Shown: positions 1 through 8,660, counted from the stretch's first letter. The stretch is DNA of 64,000 nucleotides from Gammaproteobacteria bacterium (GCA_028819075.1 JAPPMM010000002.1:47335-111334), one strand, 5' to 3'. The notes: generated by a model not told the origin, from the letters alone. Numbers and translations are program-made.

Positions 1-2013
1 CGGGTTGATGATGTTCCCGCAGTCATCCACCGCCACGAATCGCCGCACGGTCACCTCGCCCGTGCCGCGTTCGATGTCCACGACGCAGATGTAGGTGCCG
101 AAGGGGAAGGTGAGGTTGGGCGGGTCGTAGTAGTTGGTTGCCTCCAGCCCGGGCTCCATCCCCGCGGGCATGTTGGTGTAGGCGGCGAAGGCGCAGTCCT
201 GGATGGACACCGACTTGTCGGGCGCGCCCTTCACCGAGAAGGTGCCGGGCTCCCAGTCCAGGTCCTCTTCGCTCACCTCGAGCAGGTGCGCGGCGATCTT
301 CGCGGCCTTGTCGCGGATCTGGCGGGCGGCCATCGCGCCCGCGGCGCCCGCGGTCGGGGTCGAGCGGCTGGCGTACGTGCCCAGCCCGTAGGGGGCGGTG
401 TCGGTGTCGCCCTCCTCCACCTGCACGTGCGCGGCCGGGAGGCCCAGCTCCTCGGCGATGATCTGCGCGTAGGTGGTCTCGTGGCCCTGGCCCTGCGACT
501 TGGTGCCGAAGCGGGCGATCGCCTTGCCGGTCGGGTGCACGCGCACCTCGGCCGAATCGAACATCTTGATGCCCAGGATGTCGAAGTCCTTCGACGGGCC
601 GGCGCCCAGCACCTCGGTGAAGCTGCACACGCCGATCCCCATCAGCTCGCCGCGCGCGCGCTTCTCGGCCTGCTCGGCGCGCAGCTCGTCGTAGCCGATC
701 ATCTCCTTCGCCTTGTCCATCGCGGCCTGGTAGTCGCCGCTGTCATACTCCCAGCCGAGCGGTGACTGGTAGGGGAAGGCCTCCTTGGGGATGAAGTTCT
801 CCTCGCGCAGTTGCGCCGGATCCTTGCCGACCTTGTGGGCCAGCGTGTCGACCACCCGCTCCATGCAGTGCACGGCCTCGGTCACGCGGAACGAGCAGCG
901 GTACGCGACGCCTCCCGGCGGCTTGTTGGTGTAGACCGCGTCGACCTCGGCGTACGCCTGCTCCATGTCGTAGGACCCGGTGCAGATCGAGAAGAGGCCC
1001 GCCGGCCACTTCGACGGCGCGGCCTGGGCGTCGGAGTACCCATGGTCCGCGATCGTCTTGATGCGCAGCGCCCGGATCTTGCCGTCGGCGTTGGCCGCGA
1101 TCTCGGCGTCCATGTGATAGTCGCGCGCGAAGGAGTCGGCCTGGAGGTTCTCCATCCTGTCCTCGATCCATTTCACCGGCTTGCCCAGCACCACCGACGC
1201 CGCGATGGCGACCACGTAGCCGGGGTAGACCGGGACCTTGCCGCCGAAGCCGCCCCCGATGTCGGGGCTCACCACGCGGATCTTCTCCTCGGAGAGCCCC
1301 ACGTGGCCCGCCACCAGTGCGAGCACGGTGCGGATGGCGTGCGGCGCCTGGGTGGTCATGTAGACCGTCAGGTGCCCCTCGACCGGGTTGAAGTCGGCGA
1401 GGCAGCCGCAGGTCTCGATGGACGCCACGTGGATGCGCGGCACGTGCATCTTCTCGCGCACCACGACATCGGCTTCATCGAAGATCCGGTCCGTGGCCTC
1501 CTTGTCGCCCGCCTCCCAGTGCCAGATGTGGTTGTCGGTCTTGCCTTCCTTGTCGGTGCGGAGCACGGGCGCGTCGTCCTCGAGCGCCTTGAAGGGGTCG
1601 ATGACCGGCTTCATGGGCTCGTAGTCGACCTCGACCGCGGCCACGCCGTCGGCGGCCGCGTAGCGCGAGGTGGCGATCACCCCGGCCACCTCCTGCGCCT
1701 GGTACATCACGGTGTCCGTGGGGAGCACCATCTGGGTGTCCGACATGAGGGTCGGCATCCAGTGCAGACCGTACGCCTCCAGGTCCTTGCCCGTGAGCAC
1801 CGCGAGCACGCCGGGAATCTCGAGCGCCTTCGAGGAGTCGATGTTCTTGATTTTGCCGTAGGCGATGGGGCTCCGGACGATGTCCAGCCACAGCATCCCC
1901 GGCAGCGTGAAGTCGTCGATGTAGTTGCCCTTGCCCTGCAGGAAGCGCGGGTCCTCCTTGCGCTTCATGGAGTGGCCCATGCCGCAGATCTTGGCGGATG
2001 TTCTCGGTGCCAT
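1..2013 (-). CDS. coxL: Aerobic CO dehydrogenase large subunit, form I (partial, runs off left edge)
   Basis: Molybdopterin-binding large subunit of aerobic carbon monoxide dehydrogenase, which oxidises CO at a Cu-S-Mo centre in the cytoplasm or at the inner face of the membrane. Only the first 671 codons are present; the family is about 800 residues, so the part with the catalytic Glu is missing. Residues 370-376 read AYRCSFR (bases 886-906), the active-site loop that defines form I CoxL and supplies the copper-binding Cys (C373 here); form II proteins have AYRGAGR instead. GQGHETTYAQI, a cofactor-contact motif, lies at about 459-492. The ATG at 2013 overlaps the coxS stop by one base, so the two are probably coupled. 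The frame stays open to position 1. Confidence 0.96.
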   Translation of the reverse strand, partial: MAPRTSAKICGMGHSMKRKEDPRFLQGKGNYIDDFTLPGMLWLDIVRSPIAYGKIKNIDSSKALEIPGVLAVLTGKDLEAYGLHWMPTLMSDTQMVLPTDTVMYQAQEVAGVIATSRYAAADGVAAVEVDYEPMKPVIDPFKALEDDAPVLRTDKEGKTDNHIWHWEAGDKEATDRIFDEADVVVREKMHVPRIHVASIETCGCLADFNPVEGHLTVYMTTQAPHAIRTVLALVAGHVGLSEEKIRVVSPDIGGGFGGKVPVYPGYVVAIAASVVLGKPVKWIEDRMENLQADSFARDYHMDAEIAANADGKIRALRIKTIADHGYSDAQAAPSKWPAGLFSICTGSYDMEQAYAEVDAVYTNKPPGGVAYRCSFRVTEAVHCMERVVDTLAHKVGKDPAQLREENFIPKEAFPYQSPLGWEYDSGDYQAAMDKAKEMIGYDELRAEQAEKRARGELMGIGVCSFTEVLGAGPSKDFDILGIKMFDSAEVRVHPTGKAIARFGTKSQGQGHETTYAQIIAEELGLPAAHVQVEEGDTDTAPYGLGTYASRSTPTAGAAGAMAARQIRDKAAKIAAHLLEVSEEDLDWEPGTFSVKGAPDKSVSIQDCAFAAYTNMPAGMEPGLEATNYYDPPNLTFPFGTYICVVDIERGTGEVTVRRFVAVDDCGNIINP

Positions 2014-2492
2014 CAGTCGCCCTCCCCCGTCTTCGCGGCGGCGTACTCGACCGCCTTGACGATGTTCACGTATCCGGTGCAGCGGCAGAGATTCCCGGAG
2101 ATGGCCTCGCGGATCTCGGCTTCGCTGGGGTTCGGATTGCTTTCGAGCAGCGCGGTCCCGGTCATGAGCATGCCGGGGGTGCAGAAGCCGCACTGGAGGC
2201 CGTGCTCCTCCTGGAAGCCCTCCTGCAGCGGGGTCATGCCGTCGGCGCCCGCGAGCCCTTCCACGGTGCCGATCTCGGCCCCGTCGGCCTGGACGGCCAG
2301 CACGGTGCACGACTTCACGGGCACGCCGCCCATCAGCACGGTGCACGCGCCGCAGTGCGTGGTGTCGCAGCCGATGTGGGTGCCGGTGAGCGCGAGGTCG
2401 TCGCGGATCAGGTGCACGAGCAGAAGCCGCGAGTCGACGGCGGCCGCGTGGGCCTCGCCGTTCACGGTGACGTTGATGTTGTGTGTGGCCAT
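2013..2492 (-). CDS. coxS: CO dehydrogenase small [2Fe-2S] subunit
   Basis: Iron-sulphur subunit (159 aa, normal for the family) that passes electrons from the Mo site of CoxL to the FAD of CoxM. The N-terminal plant-type ferredoxin domain has cysteines C42, C47, C50 and C62 (motif CDTTHCGAC). The C-terminal helical domain has C101, C104, C136 and C138 (CGFC and CRC). Q100, just before CGFC, is the conserved residue near the molybdopterin. The ATG at 2492 was chosen over an upstream in-frame start because AGGAGG sits eight bases before it. It lies four bases after the coxM stop and overlaps coxL by one base. Confidence 0.97.
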   Translation of the reverse strand: MATHNINVTVNGEAHAAAVDSRLLLVHLIRDDLALTGTHIGCDTTHCGACTVLMGGVPVKSCTVLAVQADGAEIGTVEGLAGADGMTPLQEGFQEEHGLQCGFCTPGMLMTGTALLESNPNPSEAEIREAISGNLCRCTGYVNIVKAVEYAAAKTGEGD

Positions 2493-2496
2493 CGCT

Positions 2497-3363
2497 TTAT
2501 CCTCCTGCGCGCGCGAGCGCCCTGCGGATGGCACGGGCGGTGAGCACGCGGGCCATGTTCTGCTTGTATTCGATGGAACCGCGCCGGTCGGGGATGGGCT
2601 CGGTGGCGTCGGCGGCGGCCTGGGAGGCGGCGGCGATGACGTCGTCGGTGGGAGCCGCGCCCTTGAGCGCGTCCTCCGCGGCGGTCGCGCGGATGGGGGC
2701 GATGCCCAGGTTGGTGAGCCCGATGCCCGCGCTCGCCACGGTACCGTCGTCGGCCAGCGAGAGCTGAACGGCGGATCCGGCCACGGCGTAGTCGCCCACC
2801 TTGCGCTCGAGCTTGACGTAGGCGCCGCCGCTGTTGGGGGCGGGCGCCGGGATGCGGATTTCGGTCAGGATCTCATCCTCTCCGAGCGCCGTCATGAAGA
2901 GCCCGAAGAAGAACTCGCCGATGTCGATGGTGCGCGCGCCGTCCGGTCCCGTGGCCACCACCTGGGCGCCGAGCGCCAGCATGGTCGCGGGATGGTCGTT
3001 GGCGGGGTCGCCGTGCGCGATGTTGCCGCAGATGGTGGCGCGGTTCCGCACCAGCGGGTCGGCGATCACCTTCGCGGTGTCGAGCAGGATGGGATAGCGC
3101 TCCGCCACCACTGCCGACTGCTCCAGTTGTGTCTCGGTGACCAGCGCGCCGATGCGCAGGAAACCGTCCTCTTCCGCGAGCGTGTCGAGGCCCGGAATGC
3201 GGCCGATGTCCACGATGTTCGCCGGCGACGCCAGGCGCAGCTTCAGCATCGGCAGCAGGCTCTGTCCGCCCGACATCACCTTCGGGTCGTCGAGGGAGCC
3301 GAGCAGCCCCAGCGCCTCGTCCAGCGAGCCGGGGGCGTGATAGTCGAACTGCGGGGGAATCAT
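2497..3363 (-). CDS. coxM: CO dehydrogenase medium FAD-binding subunit
   Basis: Flavoprotein subunit of 288 residues that takes electrons from CoxS and hands them to the respiratory chain. The two FAD-binding motifs of the family are present: [10 protein letters not shown] near residues 30-40, where many CoxM proteins have AGGHS, and [14 protein letters not shown] near 110-125. The C-terminal CO dehydrogenase flavoprotein domain follows. The start is supported by an AGGAG about ten bases upstream. The order coxM-coxS-coxL is the canonical one for aerobic CO dehydrogenases and separates them from xanthine dehydrogenases, where subunits are usually ordered or fused differently. Confidence 0.96.
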   Translation of the reverse strand: MIPPQFDYHAPGSLDEALGLLGSLDDPKVMSGGQSLLPMLKLRLASPANIVDIGRIPGLDTLAEEDGFLRIGALVTETQLEQSAVVAERYPILLDTAKVIADPLVRNRATICGNIAHGDPANDHPATMLALGAQVVATGPDGARTIDIGEFFFGLFMTALGEDEILTEIRIPAPAPNSGGAYVKLERKVGDYAVAGSAVQLSLADDGTVASAGIGLTNLGIAPIRATAAEDALKGAAPTDDVIAAASQAAADATEPIPDRRGSIEYKQNMARVLTARAIRRALARAGG

Positions 3364-3385
3364 GTCTCAGCTCTCCTCTGCCGGT

Positions 3386-3829
3386 TCAGGCAAGTGCTTT
3401 GGTGAGGTTTCCCACAAACTCCTGTAGCATCTTCTTCGACACGACCTGGATCATGCCGCGTCCCATCTGGGCCAGAATTCCGGTCACAACGACATCGGAA
3501 TCGATCGTCACCTCGGTGCGCGCGTCGCCGTGCGCGACCACTTGGCTGGTCATGGTCATCTCGGCGGTGCCCATGCCGCGCTTGCCCCGGCCGCGGGCGC
3601 GCACCTGCACGGACCGCTCGCTCTCGTCCAACTGGAAGGATACGGTCCCGTCGTATGCCACCGCGAGGGGTCCGACCTTCACGAACATCCCGCCCGAGTA
3701 GGTGTTGTCGTCGATCATGTCGCCCATCTTCGCGCCGGGGAGCAGGTCCGCGACCTGGTCGGGGTCGGAGAGCAGCGCCCAGACGTCGGCCGCGGGCGCG
3801 TCGATGGTGAAGCCGTCCTGGATTTTCAT
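3386..3829 (-). CDS. coxG: CoxG-like SRPBCC-fold protein
   Basis: Carbon monoxide dehydrogenase subunit G family protein of 147 residues with an SRPBCC (START-like) lipid-binding fold. It opens with the typical strand and helix (FTIDAPAADVWALLSDPDQV), has the family LLPGAK segment, and ends in the long C-terminal helix. CoxG proteins are thought to link CO dehydrogenase to the membrane or its quinone acceptor. Here no hydrophobic anchor follows the helix: the protein stops at NLTKALA. The ATG at 3829 has GGAG eleven bases upstream; a longer upstream reading has no family similarity that I can see. It lies 22 bases before coxM in the same operon. Confidence 0.9.
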   Translation of the reverse strand: MKIQDGFTIDAPAADVWALLSDPDQVADLLPGAKMGDMIDDNTYSGGMFVKVGPLAVAYDGTVSFQLDESERSVQVRARGRGKRGMGTAEMTMTSQVVAHGDARTEVTIDSDVVVTGILAQMGRGMIQVVSKKMLQEFVGNLTKALA

Positions 3830-3906
3830 GCGGGTTATTTCTCCGGTTATTCCGGTTACTCGGTCATTTCCGTTAGTCTCGCGATTCCGGGATCGTCGCG
3901 CATCGT

Positions 3907-5076
3907 CTAGCGCTCGATCATCGGCAGGATGGCTTCCAGCGCCTCCAGGTTGTGGGCGGGCACGAGGCGGTCCACGTGCGGCAGCGCCGCCTGCATGCCC
4001 TTCGCCTCCGGACGGTAGCGCGGGTCGCCCATGAGCGGGTTGAGCCAGATGATCCGGCGGGCGCGCCGGCGGATGGCCAGCAGGGCCGTCTCGAGCGACT
4101 CCGTGTCGCCCCGGTCGAGCCCGTCGCTCAGGATCAACACCGTGGTATCGCTTCGCACGGTGTGCCGCAGGTGGTGGTCGACGAAGGCGAGCAGGCACTC
4201 GCCGATGCGGGTCCCGCCGGACCAGTCACGCACGTTGCGGGCGAGCCGCTCCAGGGTGCCGGCCACGTCGCCCGTCCGGAGCCACGGGGTGAGGCGCGTG
4301 AGCGAGGTGTTGAAGGCGAAGATCTCGGTGCGGCGCGTGACCTTGCGCAGCGCGAAGACGAAGGCGAGCAGGAAGCGCGAGCAGGCGTCCATCGACCCGC
4401 TGGTGTCGCACAGGACTACCAGGCTGGGGAGCTCGACCGCCCGCGCGCGGCGCGCCAGCTCGACCAGTTCGCCGCCGTGGGCCAGCGAGCGGCGGAAACT
4501 CCGGCGCACGTCCACCACCGGCCCGCGCTCCGATGGCACCAGCCGGCGGCTCGGCCGGGTGGCGATGCGGCGCGCGAGGCGTTCGAGCAGACGCTCCATG
4601 TCGCGGAGATCGTCCGGGGTGCACTCGTCGAAGACCTTCTTGCGCAGGAGCGCGCGCGGGCTGTAGCCGGGGAGGTCGCCGTCGGCGTCGGGCGCCTCCG
4701 CGTCGCCCCGGCCGGTCCGTTCGTCCAGTTCGCGGCGGATCCGCGCCAGCGGCGCCTCGGTGTTCTCGTCGCCTCGCCAGCGGCGGGGGGTGCGGGGGGC
4801 GTTCCGGGCGTGGGCGGGGCGGGGGAGGGCGGCGCGGCGCCAGCTCTCGTCGAACAGGCGGTCGAACTCCGCCCACCAGCGGCGCGGGATCCTGAGCGCG
4901 CTGCGGAGTGCCAGCCGCACCTCTTCCGGGTCGCCGATGTCGACGAAGCGGAGGGCCGCGGTGCCGTCGATCTCATCGCGGAGGCCGACGGGCACGCCGG
5001 CGTGGCGAAGTTCGCCGGAGAAGCGAGCCAGATGGGCGACGAGTTCTCGCTCCGGGGCCGGGGCCGCGGCGGGCAT
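3907..5076 (-). CDS. coxE: CoxE-like VWA-domain protein
   Basis: 389-residue protein of the CoxE family, which works with the AAA+ ATPase CoxD to build or insert the copper-sulphur part of the CO dehydrogenase active site. The C-terminal half holds a von Willebrand A domain with the metal-site motif DTSGS (in VVLCDTSGSMD), followed by SGGTRIGECL and LILSDGLDRGD, typical of this family. The N-terminal half is Arg/Pro-rich and less conserved. ATG 5076 has AAGGG eight bases upstream; an in-frame TTG at 5136 would add 20 residues and overlap coxD, and is less likely. It sits 37 bases after coxD. Confidence 0.92.
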   Translation of the reverse strand: MPAAAPAPERELVAHLARFSGELRHAGVPVGLRDEIDGTAALRFVDIGDPEEVRLALRSALRIPRRWWAEFDRLFDESWRRAALPRPAHARNAPRTPRRWRGDENTEAPLARIRRELDERTGRGDAEAPDADGDLPGYSPRALLRKKVFDECTPDDLRDMERLLERLARRIATRPSRRLVPSERGPVVDVRRSFRRSLAHGGELVELARRARAVELPSLVVLCDTSGSMDACSRFLLAFVFALRKVTRRTEIFAFNTSLTRLTPWLRTGDVAGTLERLARNVRDWSGGTRIGECLLAFVDHHLRHTVRSDTTVLILSDGLDRGDTESLETALLAIRRRARRIIWLNPLMGDPRYRPEAKGMQAALPHVDRLVPAHNLEALEAILPMIER

Positions 5077-5113
5077 CAGCGGAGCCCTTGGCGAGCTGGC
5101 GCGGCCGCGCGCA

Positions 5114-6010
5114 TCAGCCGGCCCCGGCGCCCGCAAGCAGGGTCTCGACGTCCTCCGCGTGGAGCAGGCTGATGTCGTGCCGATCCTTCACGAGGCAGCC
5201 CAGCGTCTCGGAGACGATCTCGGCGTCGAGGTGATCCTGATGCAGCGTGACCAGGGCGCGCGCCCAGTCGAGCGTTTCGGCCACGCCGGGGGGCTTCATG
5301 AGACGCCGCGCGCGCAGCCCCTGCACGACGTGCGTGATCTGGGCGGCGAGCGCGTCGGATATCCCAGGCACCTTGGCGCGGATGATTTCGACCTCCTTGC
5401 CGAAGGTCGGGTGCTCGATGTAGAGGTAGAGGCAGCGCCGCCGCAGTGCGTCGCCGATCTCGCGGCTCCGGTTCGAGGTGAGCACGACGAGCGGCCGGTG
5501 GGTTGCGCGGATGGTGCCCAGTTCGGGGATGGTCACCTGGAAGTCGGAGAGCACCTCGAGCAGGAAGGCCTCGAACCCCTCGTCGGCCCGGTCGATTTCG
5601 TCGATGAGCAGGACGGGGGGCGTGTCGCGCGTGATGGCGCGCAGCAGCGGCCGCTCGAGCAGGTAGCGGCGCCCGAAGATGACGCCTTCAAGGTGGTCGT
5701 CGCGGGTGTCGGGGGCGTCCTCCGCCTCACCACTCCCCATGCGCAGGCGGAGCAACTGCTTCTGGTAGTTCCACTCGTAGAGCGCGGTGTTGACGTCGAG
5801 CCCCTCGTAGCACTGAAGCCGGATGAGTTCGGTCTGCATGAGGGTAGCCATGACCTTGGCGATCTCGGTCTTGCCGACCCCCGCGTCGCCTTCGACCAGA
5901 AGCGGCTTTTCCATCGCGCGCGCCAGGTGGACGGCGGTGACGATGGATGGCTCGGCGATGTAGTCCGCCCGGCGCATCGCCTCCTGCAGCGCGCGGATCT
6001 CGGGTCTCAC
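5114..6010 (-). CDS. coxD: CoxD-like MoxR-family AAA+ ATPase
   Basis: 298-residue AAA+ ATPase of the MoxR/CoxD group. Walker A is GDAGVGKTE, Walker B is VLLIDEID, and sensor 1 appears as VVLTSNRSRE. In CO-oxidising bacteria CoxD is needed, together with CoxE, for maturation of the Cu-S-Mo cluster of an otherwise assembled enzyme. I take GTG at 6010 as the start because it overlaps the stop of the preceding xdhC gene in a GTGA arrangement and begins directly at the conserved PEIRALQEAM helix; further upstream the same frame lies inside xdhC and reads as noise. Confidence 0.93.
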   Translation of the reverse strand: MRPEIRALQEAMRRADYIAEPSIVTAVHLARAMEKPLLVEGDAGVGKTEIAKVMATLMQTELIRLQCYEGLDVNTALYEWNYQKQLLRLRMGSGEAEDAPDTRDDHLEGVIFGRRYLLERPLLRAITRDTPPVLLIDEIDRADEGFEAFLLEVLSDFQVTIPELGTIRATHRPLVVLTSNRSREIGDALRRRCLYLYIEHPTFGKEVEIIRAKVPGISDALAAQITHVVQGLRARRLMKPPGVAETLDWARALVTLHQDHLDAEIVSETLGCLVKDRHDISLLHAEDVETLLAGAGAG

Positions 6011-7155
6011 GCCGGACCCGTCGCGGGGTTGGAGGCGAAAACCTCCGGGGTCGACTCGAAGAGGCCGCGGCAGCCCTCGCAGCAGAAGTGGAGGGTCTTG
6101 CCGTCGTGGACTGCCGAGGGGGACCCTGCGACCGGCACCGTCATCCCGCACACGGGGTCGGTAGCCCAGGCGGCCGCGGAGGTCGCGTCGGAGTCGCCGG
6201 ACGCGCCGCCACCGCCGGCCAGATCCGAGCGCGCAACGTTTTCTGGTGCGCGGCCCGAAGCATCCGTCGCGGTAGTGCCCGTGTCACCGCTCTCCACATC
6301 CGAACGCGCAACGTTTTTCGGTGCGCCGCCCGCGCCGCCCGATCCGGCCGCCCCACCCCCGCTCGCCCGCCGGACCTCTCCCACGATCTCCGCCAGAATG
6401 CTCACCGCGATCTCTTCGGGCTGCTCGGCGCCCAGGTCGAGGCCGGCGGGCCCGCGGATGCGGCCGATCGCGTCATCGCCGAGCCCGAGACCCGACAGCA
6501 CCGCGCGCACGCTCCGCATCCGCCGCGGGGACGCCACCACGCCCAGGTAGTCGGGCGCGGCGCCTGCGAGCGACGCGAGCGTCCGCTCGTCCTCGCGGCC
6601 CATGGTGGCCACCACCGCGAAAAACCGCGTTCCGGGAGAACGGGACGCGAGCATCCCCACCCAGCCGGCGAGGTTCTTGGCGCGCTCGTCGGCGATGTCG
6701 GCCAGTTCCTCGCTGATGGCCTCATTGGCGGACGCGGTCGCTACCGTCCGGTACCCCATCGCGCCCCCCAGCCTGAGCAGGGCGAGCGCCACGGGCGAGT
6801 CACCCGCCACCAGCAGGACGGGCGCCGGCAACACGGGGTTGATGTGCACTTCCACTTTTCCTCCGCTCGCGCAGGACATGGATACCCTCACCAGATCGTC
6901 GGGCCGCTCCTCGTCGGCCCCGAATGCCAGCAGCCGGGGCTCCCCCAGTCGGAGCGCCTCCAGGGCATGCCGGATCACCTCCGAGCGGGTGCAGCTCCCG
7001 CCGATCCATCCGTGCATGGTTCCCTCGGGGTCGATCAGCGCCGCGTTGCCCGGCTTGCCGGAGGTGGGGCGCTCGCTCCTTACCACGGTGGCCAGCGCGA
7101 ACGGGCGCCGCTCGCGTTCCATTCGGGCCGCCAGGCGCAGCAGGTCGCCGGTCAA
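6007..7155 (-). CDS. xdhC: XdhC/CoxF-family maturation protein fused to a C-terminal YHS domain
   Basis: 382 residues. Residues about 1-75 are an XdhC/CoxI domain (ALATVVRSERPTSGKPG, then WIGGSCTRSEV); about 110-255 are the Rossmann-like XdhC C-terminal domain. XdhC proteins bind and sulfurate the molybdenum cofactor for this enzyme class. A Gly/Ser/Ala-rich linker of about 70 residues, with two copies of a nine-residue unit APxNVARSD, joins this to a YHS domain at about 333-372 (DPVCGM, then FCCEGC), a small metal-binding module. The fusion is unusual to my knowledge and could relate to copper or sulphur delivery; that is inference. The start is TTG at 7155, overlapping the mocA stop (TTGA); Met12 is an alternative. 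Confidence 0.88.
   Translation of the reverse strand: MTGDLLRLAARMERERRPFALATVVRSERPTSGKPGNAALIDPEGTMHGWIGGSCTRSEVIRHALEALRLGEPRLLAFGADEERPDDLVRVSMSCASGGKVEVHINPVLPAPVLLVAGDSPVALALLRLGGAMGYRTVATASANEAISEELADIADERAKNLAGWVGMLASRSPGTRFFAVVATMGREDERTLASLAGAAPDYLGVVASPRRMRSVRAVLSGLGLGDDAIGRIRGPAGLDLGAEQPEEIAVSILAEIVGEVRRASGGGAAGSGGAGGAPKNVARSDVESGDTGTTATDASGRAPENVARSDLAGGGGASGDSDATSAAAWATDPVCGMTVPVAGSPSAVHDGKTLHFCCEGCRGLFESTPEVFASNPATGPA
6223..6325. repeat. Two 28-bp imperfect direct repeats in the xdhC linker
   Basis: Bases 6223-6250 and 6298-6325 match at 25 of 28 positions and share the core GCGCAACGTTTT. They are 75 bases apart, so in phase, and encode the repeated linker unit of the XdhC-YHS fusion. 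They may be a remnant of linker expansion by duplication. Confidence 0.75.
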
Positions 7156-7841
7156 TTTCGCTCACCCGGGGTAGGGCCCGCCGCCGCCTCCGCGTCCGCC
7201 GCCGCCCCCGCGCCCCCCTCCTCCCTGGCGCCCCCCTCGGCGCGCGCGAGTTCCTCGACCACGGCCGCGTAGTCTTCCGGGCGGTCGAGGTCGCGCAACC
7301 GGCCCGCCGGCCACTCGACCTGCACGGCCCGGTCGTAGTGGCGGCGCACCACCTCCCGCCCGCACCCGGCGCGCATGCGGGTCACCTCGGGGAAGAGCAC
7401 CCGGTCGTAGAGCATCGGGGGCGCGTTCACCTCGCCGCCGTATCGGGACACTACCAGTGGCGGCGCCTCCGCAGTGTAGCGCTCCACCAGCGTGCGCAGC
7501 ATGCGCGCGGTCACGAACGGCATGTCTGCGAGCATGATCACGGCGGCGTCGCACGCGCCCGCGACCCCGGCGACACCCGAAGCCGCCGAGGTCTGGATGC
7601 CCGCACGGTGGTTGGCGTTGAATACAGGCGTACAGTCGAGATCCGCGATCTCCCGCTCGATCCGCTCGCGCGCGTGCCCCGTGACCACCACCACCGGGTC
7701 CAGACCGGCCTCCCTCGAGATCCGCACCGCGCGCCGGACCAGCGCCTCGCCCGCCACCTCAAGCAGAAGCTTGTTCCGACCCATGCGGGTCGAAGAACCG
7801 GCTGCGAGAACGATGCCCGCTACACTTCGTCCGTTGCCCAC
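7152..7841 (-). CDS. mocA: Molybdenum cofactor cytidylyltransferase (MocA/MobA-like)
   Basis: 229-residue nucleotidyltransferase of the MobA-like fold. The nucleotide-binding signature is clear: LAAGSSTRMGRNKLLLEVAG (residues about 12-31), followed by VVTGH and the metal-binding LADMPF. Aerobic CO dehydrogenase uses molybdopterin cytosine dinucleotide, and MocA makes that cofactor from Mo-molybdopterin and CTP, so its place at the head of the cox genes fits. The last 30 residues are Ala/Gly/Glu-rich and probably disordered. GTG at 7841 is the start. The stop overlaps the start of xdhC. The preceding porin gene is 57 bases away, so this may not be the first gene of the transcript. Confidence 0.92.
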   Translation of the reverse strand: MGNGRSVAGIVLAAGSSTRMGRNKLLLEVAGEALVRRAVRISREAGLDPVVVVTGHARERIEREIADLDCTPVFNANHRAGIQTSAASGVAGVAGACDAAVIMLADMPFVTARMLRTLVERYTAEAPPLVVSRYGGEVNAPPMLYDRVLFPEVTRMRAGCGREVVRRHYDRAVQVEWPAGRLRDLDRPEDYAAVVEELARAEGGAREEGGAGAAADAEAAAGPTPGERN

Positions 7842-7898
7842 CTGAGTCCCGGTGTCTCCGGCCCTTTGCGCTTTGCTGGAGTGACGCGTCCCGTCCGC

Positions 7899-8660
7899 CT
7901 ACGGCGACAGGCTGAAACCGAAGACGAGAAACGCGCGGTCGGGATCCGCCCCGAGAGGCTCCCCGTGGTGATCCATGTCCCGTTCGAGGCGGTTCGCGTT
8001 GACGATATACGAGACGGTCACGGGCACCGCAAAGTCATCGGTGATGACCAGATCCTTGCTGGCCGATACGCCCAGATTCACGAACGCGGTTCCCTCGGTC
8101 CCGTAGAACTGGCTTTCGCCGGCCACCATCCCCGCCGTCAGGCTCATCTCGACGTCCTCGAAGGCCGACACGGGAACGCTGGCTTCCAGGTACAGGGAAT
8201 TGTCGTGGTCGTTCCGCGACATCCTTCCGGCAAAGAGCGTCAGCGGGAAGCTCTCCGGCCCGGTGAAGGAAGCCGACAACTCGAGTATGTGGGCATCCGT
8301 GACGAAGAAGCCGTCGGCCGCGGGGGCCGGGAAGTAGTAGTCCGTGAACCCGAACGAGAACGAAGAGCCGTTCGAGGCCGCAACGGTATACGTGGCCCAG
8401 AGGTCGACCTCGTTGGCGCCGGCTCCGGAGGCGGAGATGGAAGTGGAGCCCCAGACGCCCCCCTCCAGGCCTCCGAAACCGAGGGTCAGCGCGGGCTGCA
8501 CGGACATCGATTCCCCGAAGTCGGTGCCGCGCCAGACGTAGCGGCTGACGACATCGGCGCCGATGGAGGCGGACTGGCCCTGAACCGGGCCTGCAAACGA
8601 GAGAATCAGGGCAATGGTGAGCGTCGAGAACAGGACGCGTGCGCTACGGGTCGCAAACAT
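7899..8660 (-). CDS. TorF/Gcw_chp-family putative outer-membrane porin
   Basis: 253-residue exported beta-rich protein. A signal peptide covers about residues 1-28 (FSTLTIALILSFAGPVQGQ), then comes the family opening SIGADVVSRYVWRGTDFG, typical of bacterial proteins known as TorF family putative porins (Gcw_chp). Alternating strands with aromatic residues run to the C-terminus, which ends FLVFGFSLSP. The role of the family is not settled; it is predicted to form a small outer-membrane barrel. ATG 8660 has AGGGGG in good position. It lies 41 bases after the transglutaminase gene and 57 before mocA, on the same strand. Confidence 0.82.
   Translation of the reverse strand: MFATRSARVLFSTLTIALILSFAGPVQGQSASIGADVVSRYVWRGTDFGESMSVQPALTLGFGGLEGGVWGSTSISASGAGANEVDLWATYTVAASNGSSFSFGFTDYYFPAPAADGFFVTDAHILELSASFTGPESFPLTLFAGRMSRNDHDNSLYLEASVPVSAFEDVEMSLTAGMVAGESQFYGTEGTAFVNLGVSASKDLVITDDFAVPVTVSYIVNANRLERDMDHHGEPLGADPDRAFLVFGFSLSP

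Noticed and set aside
2011..2534. Longer coxS with an upstream start at 2534
   Set aside because: The extra residues have no ferredoxin similarity and would overlap the end of coxM, while ATG 2492 has an ideal AGGAGG.
811..3405. Very long open frame on the plus strand opposite the coxLSM genes
   Set aside because: It mirrors three genes with clear motifs on the other strand; such antisense frames are expected in GC-rich DNA with GC-biased third codon positions, and it shows no domain.
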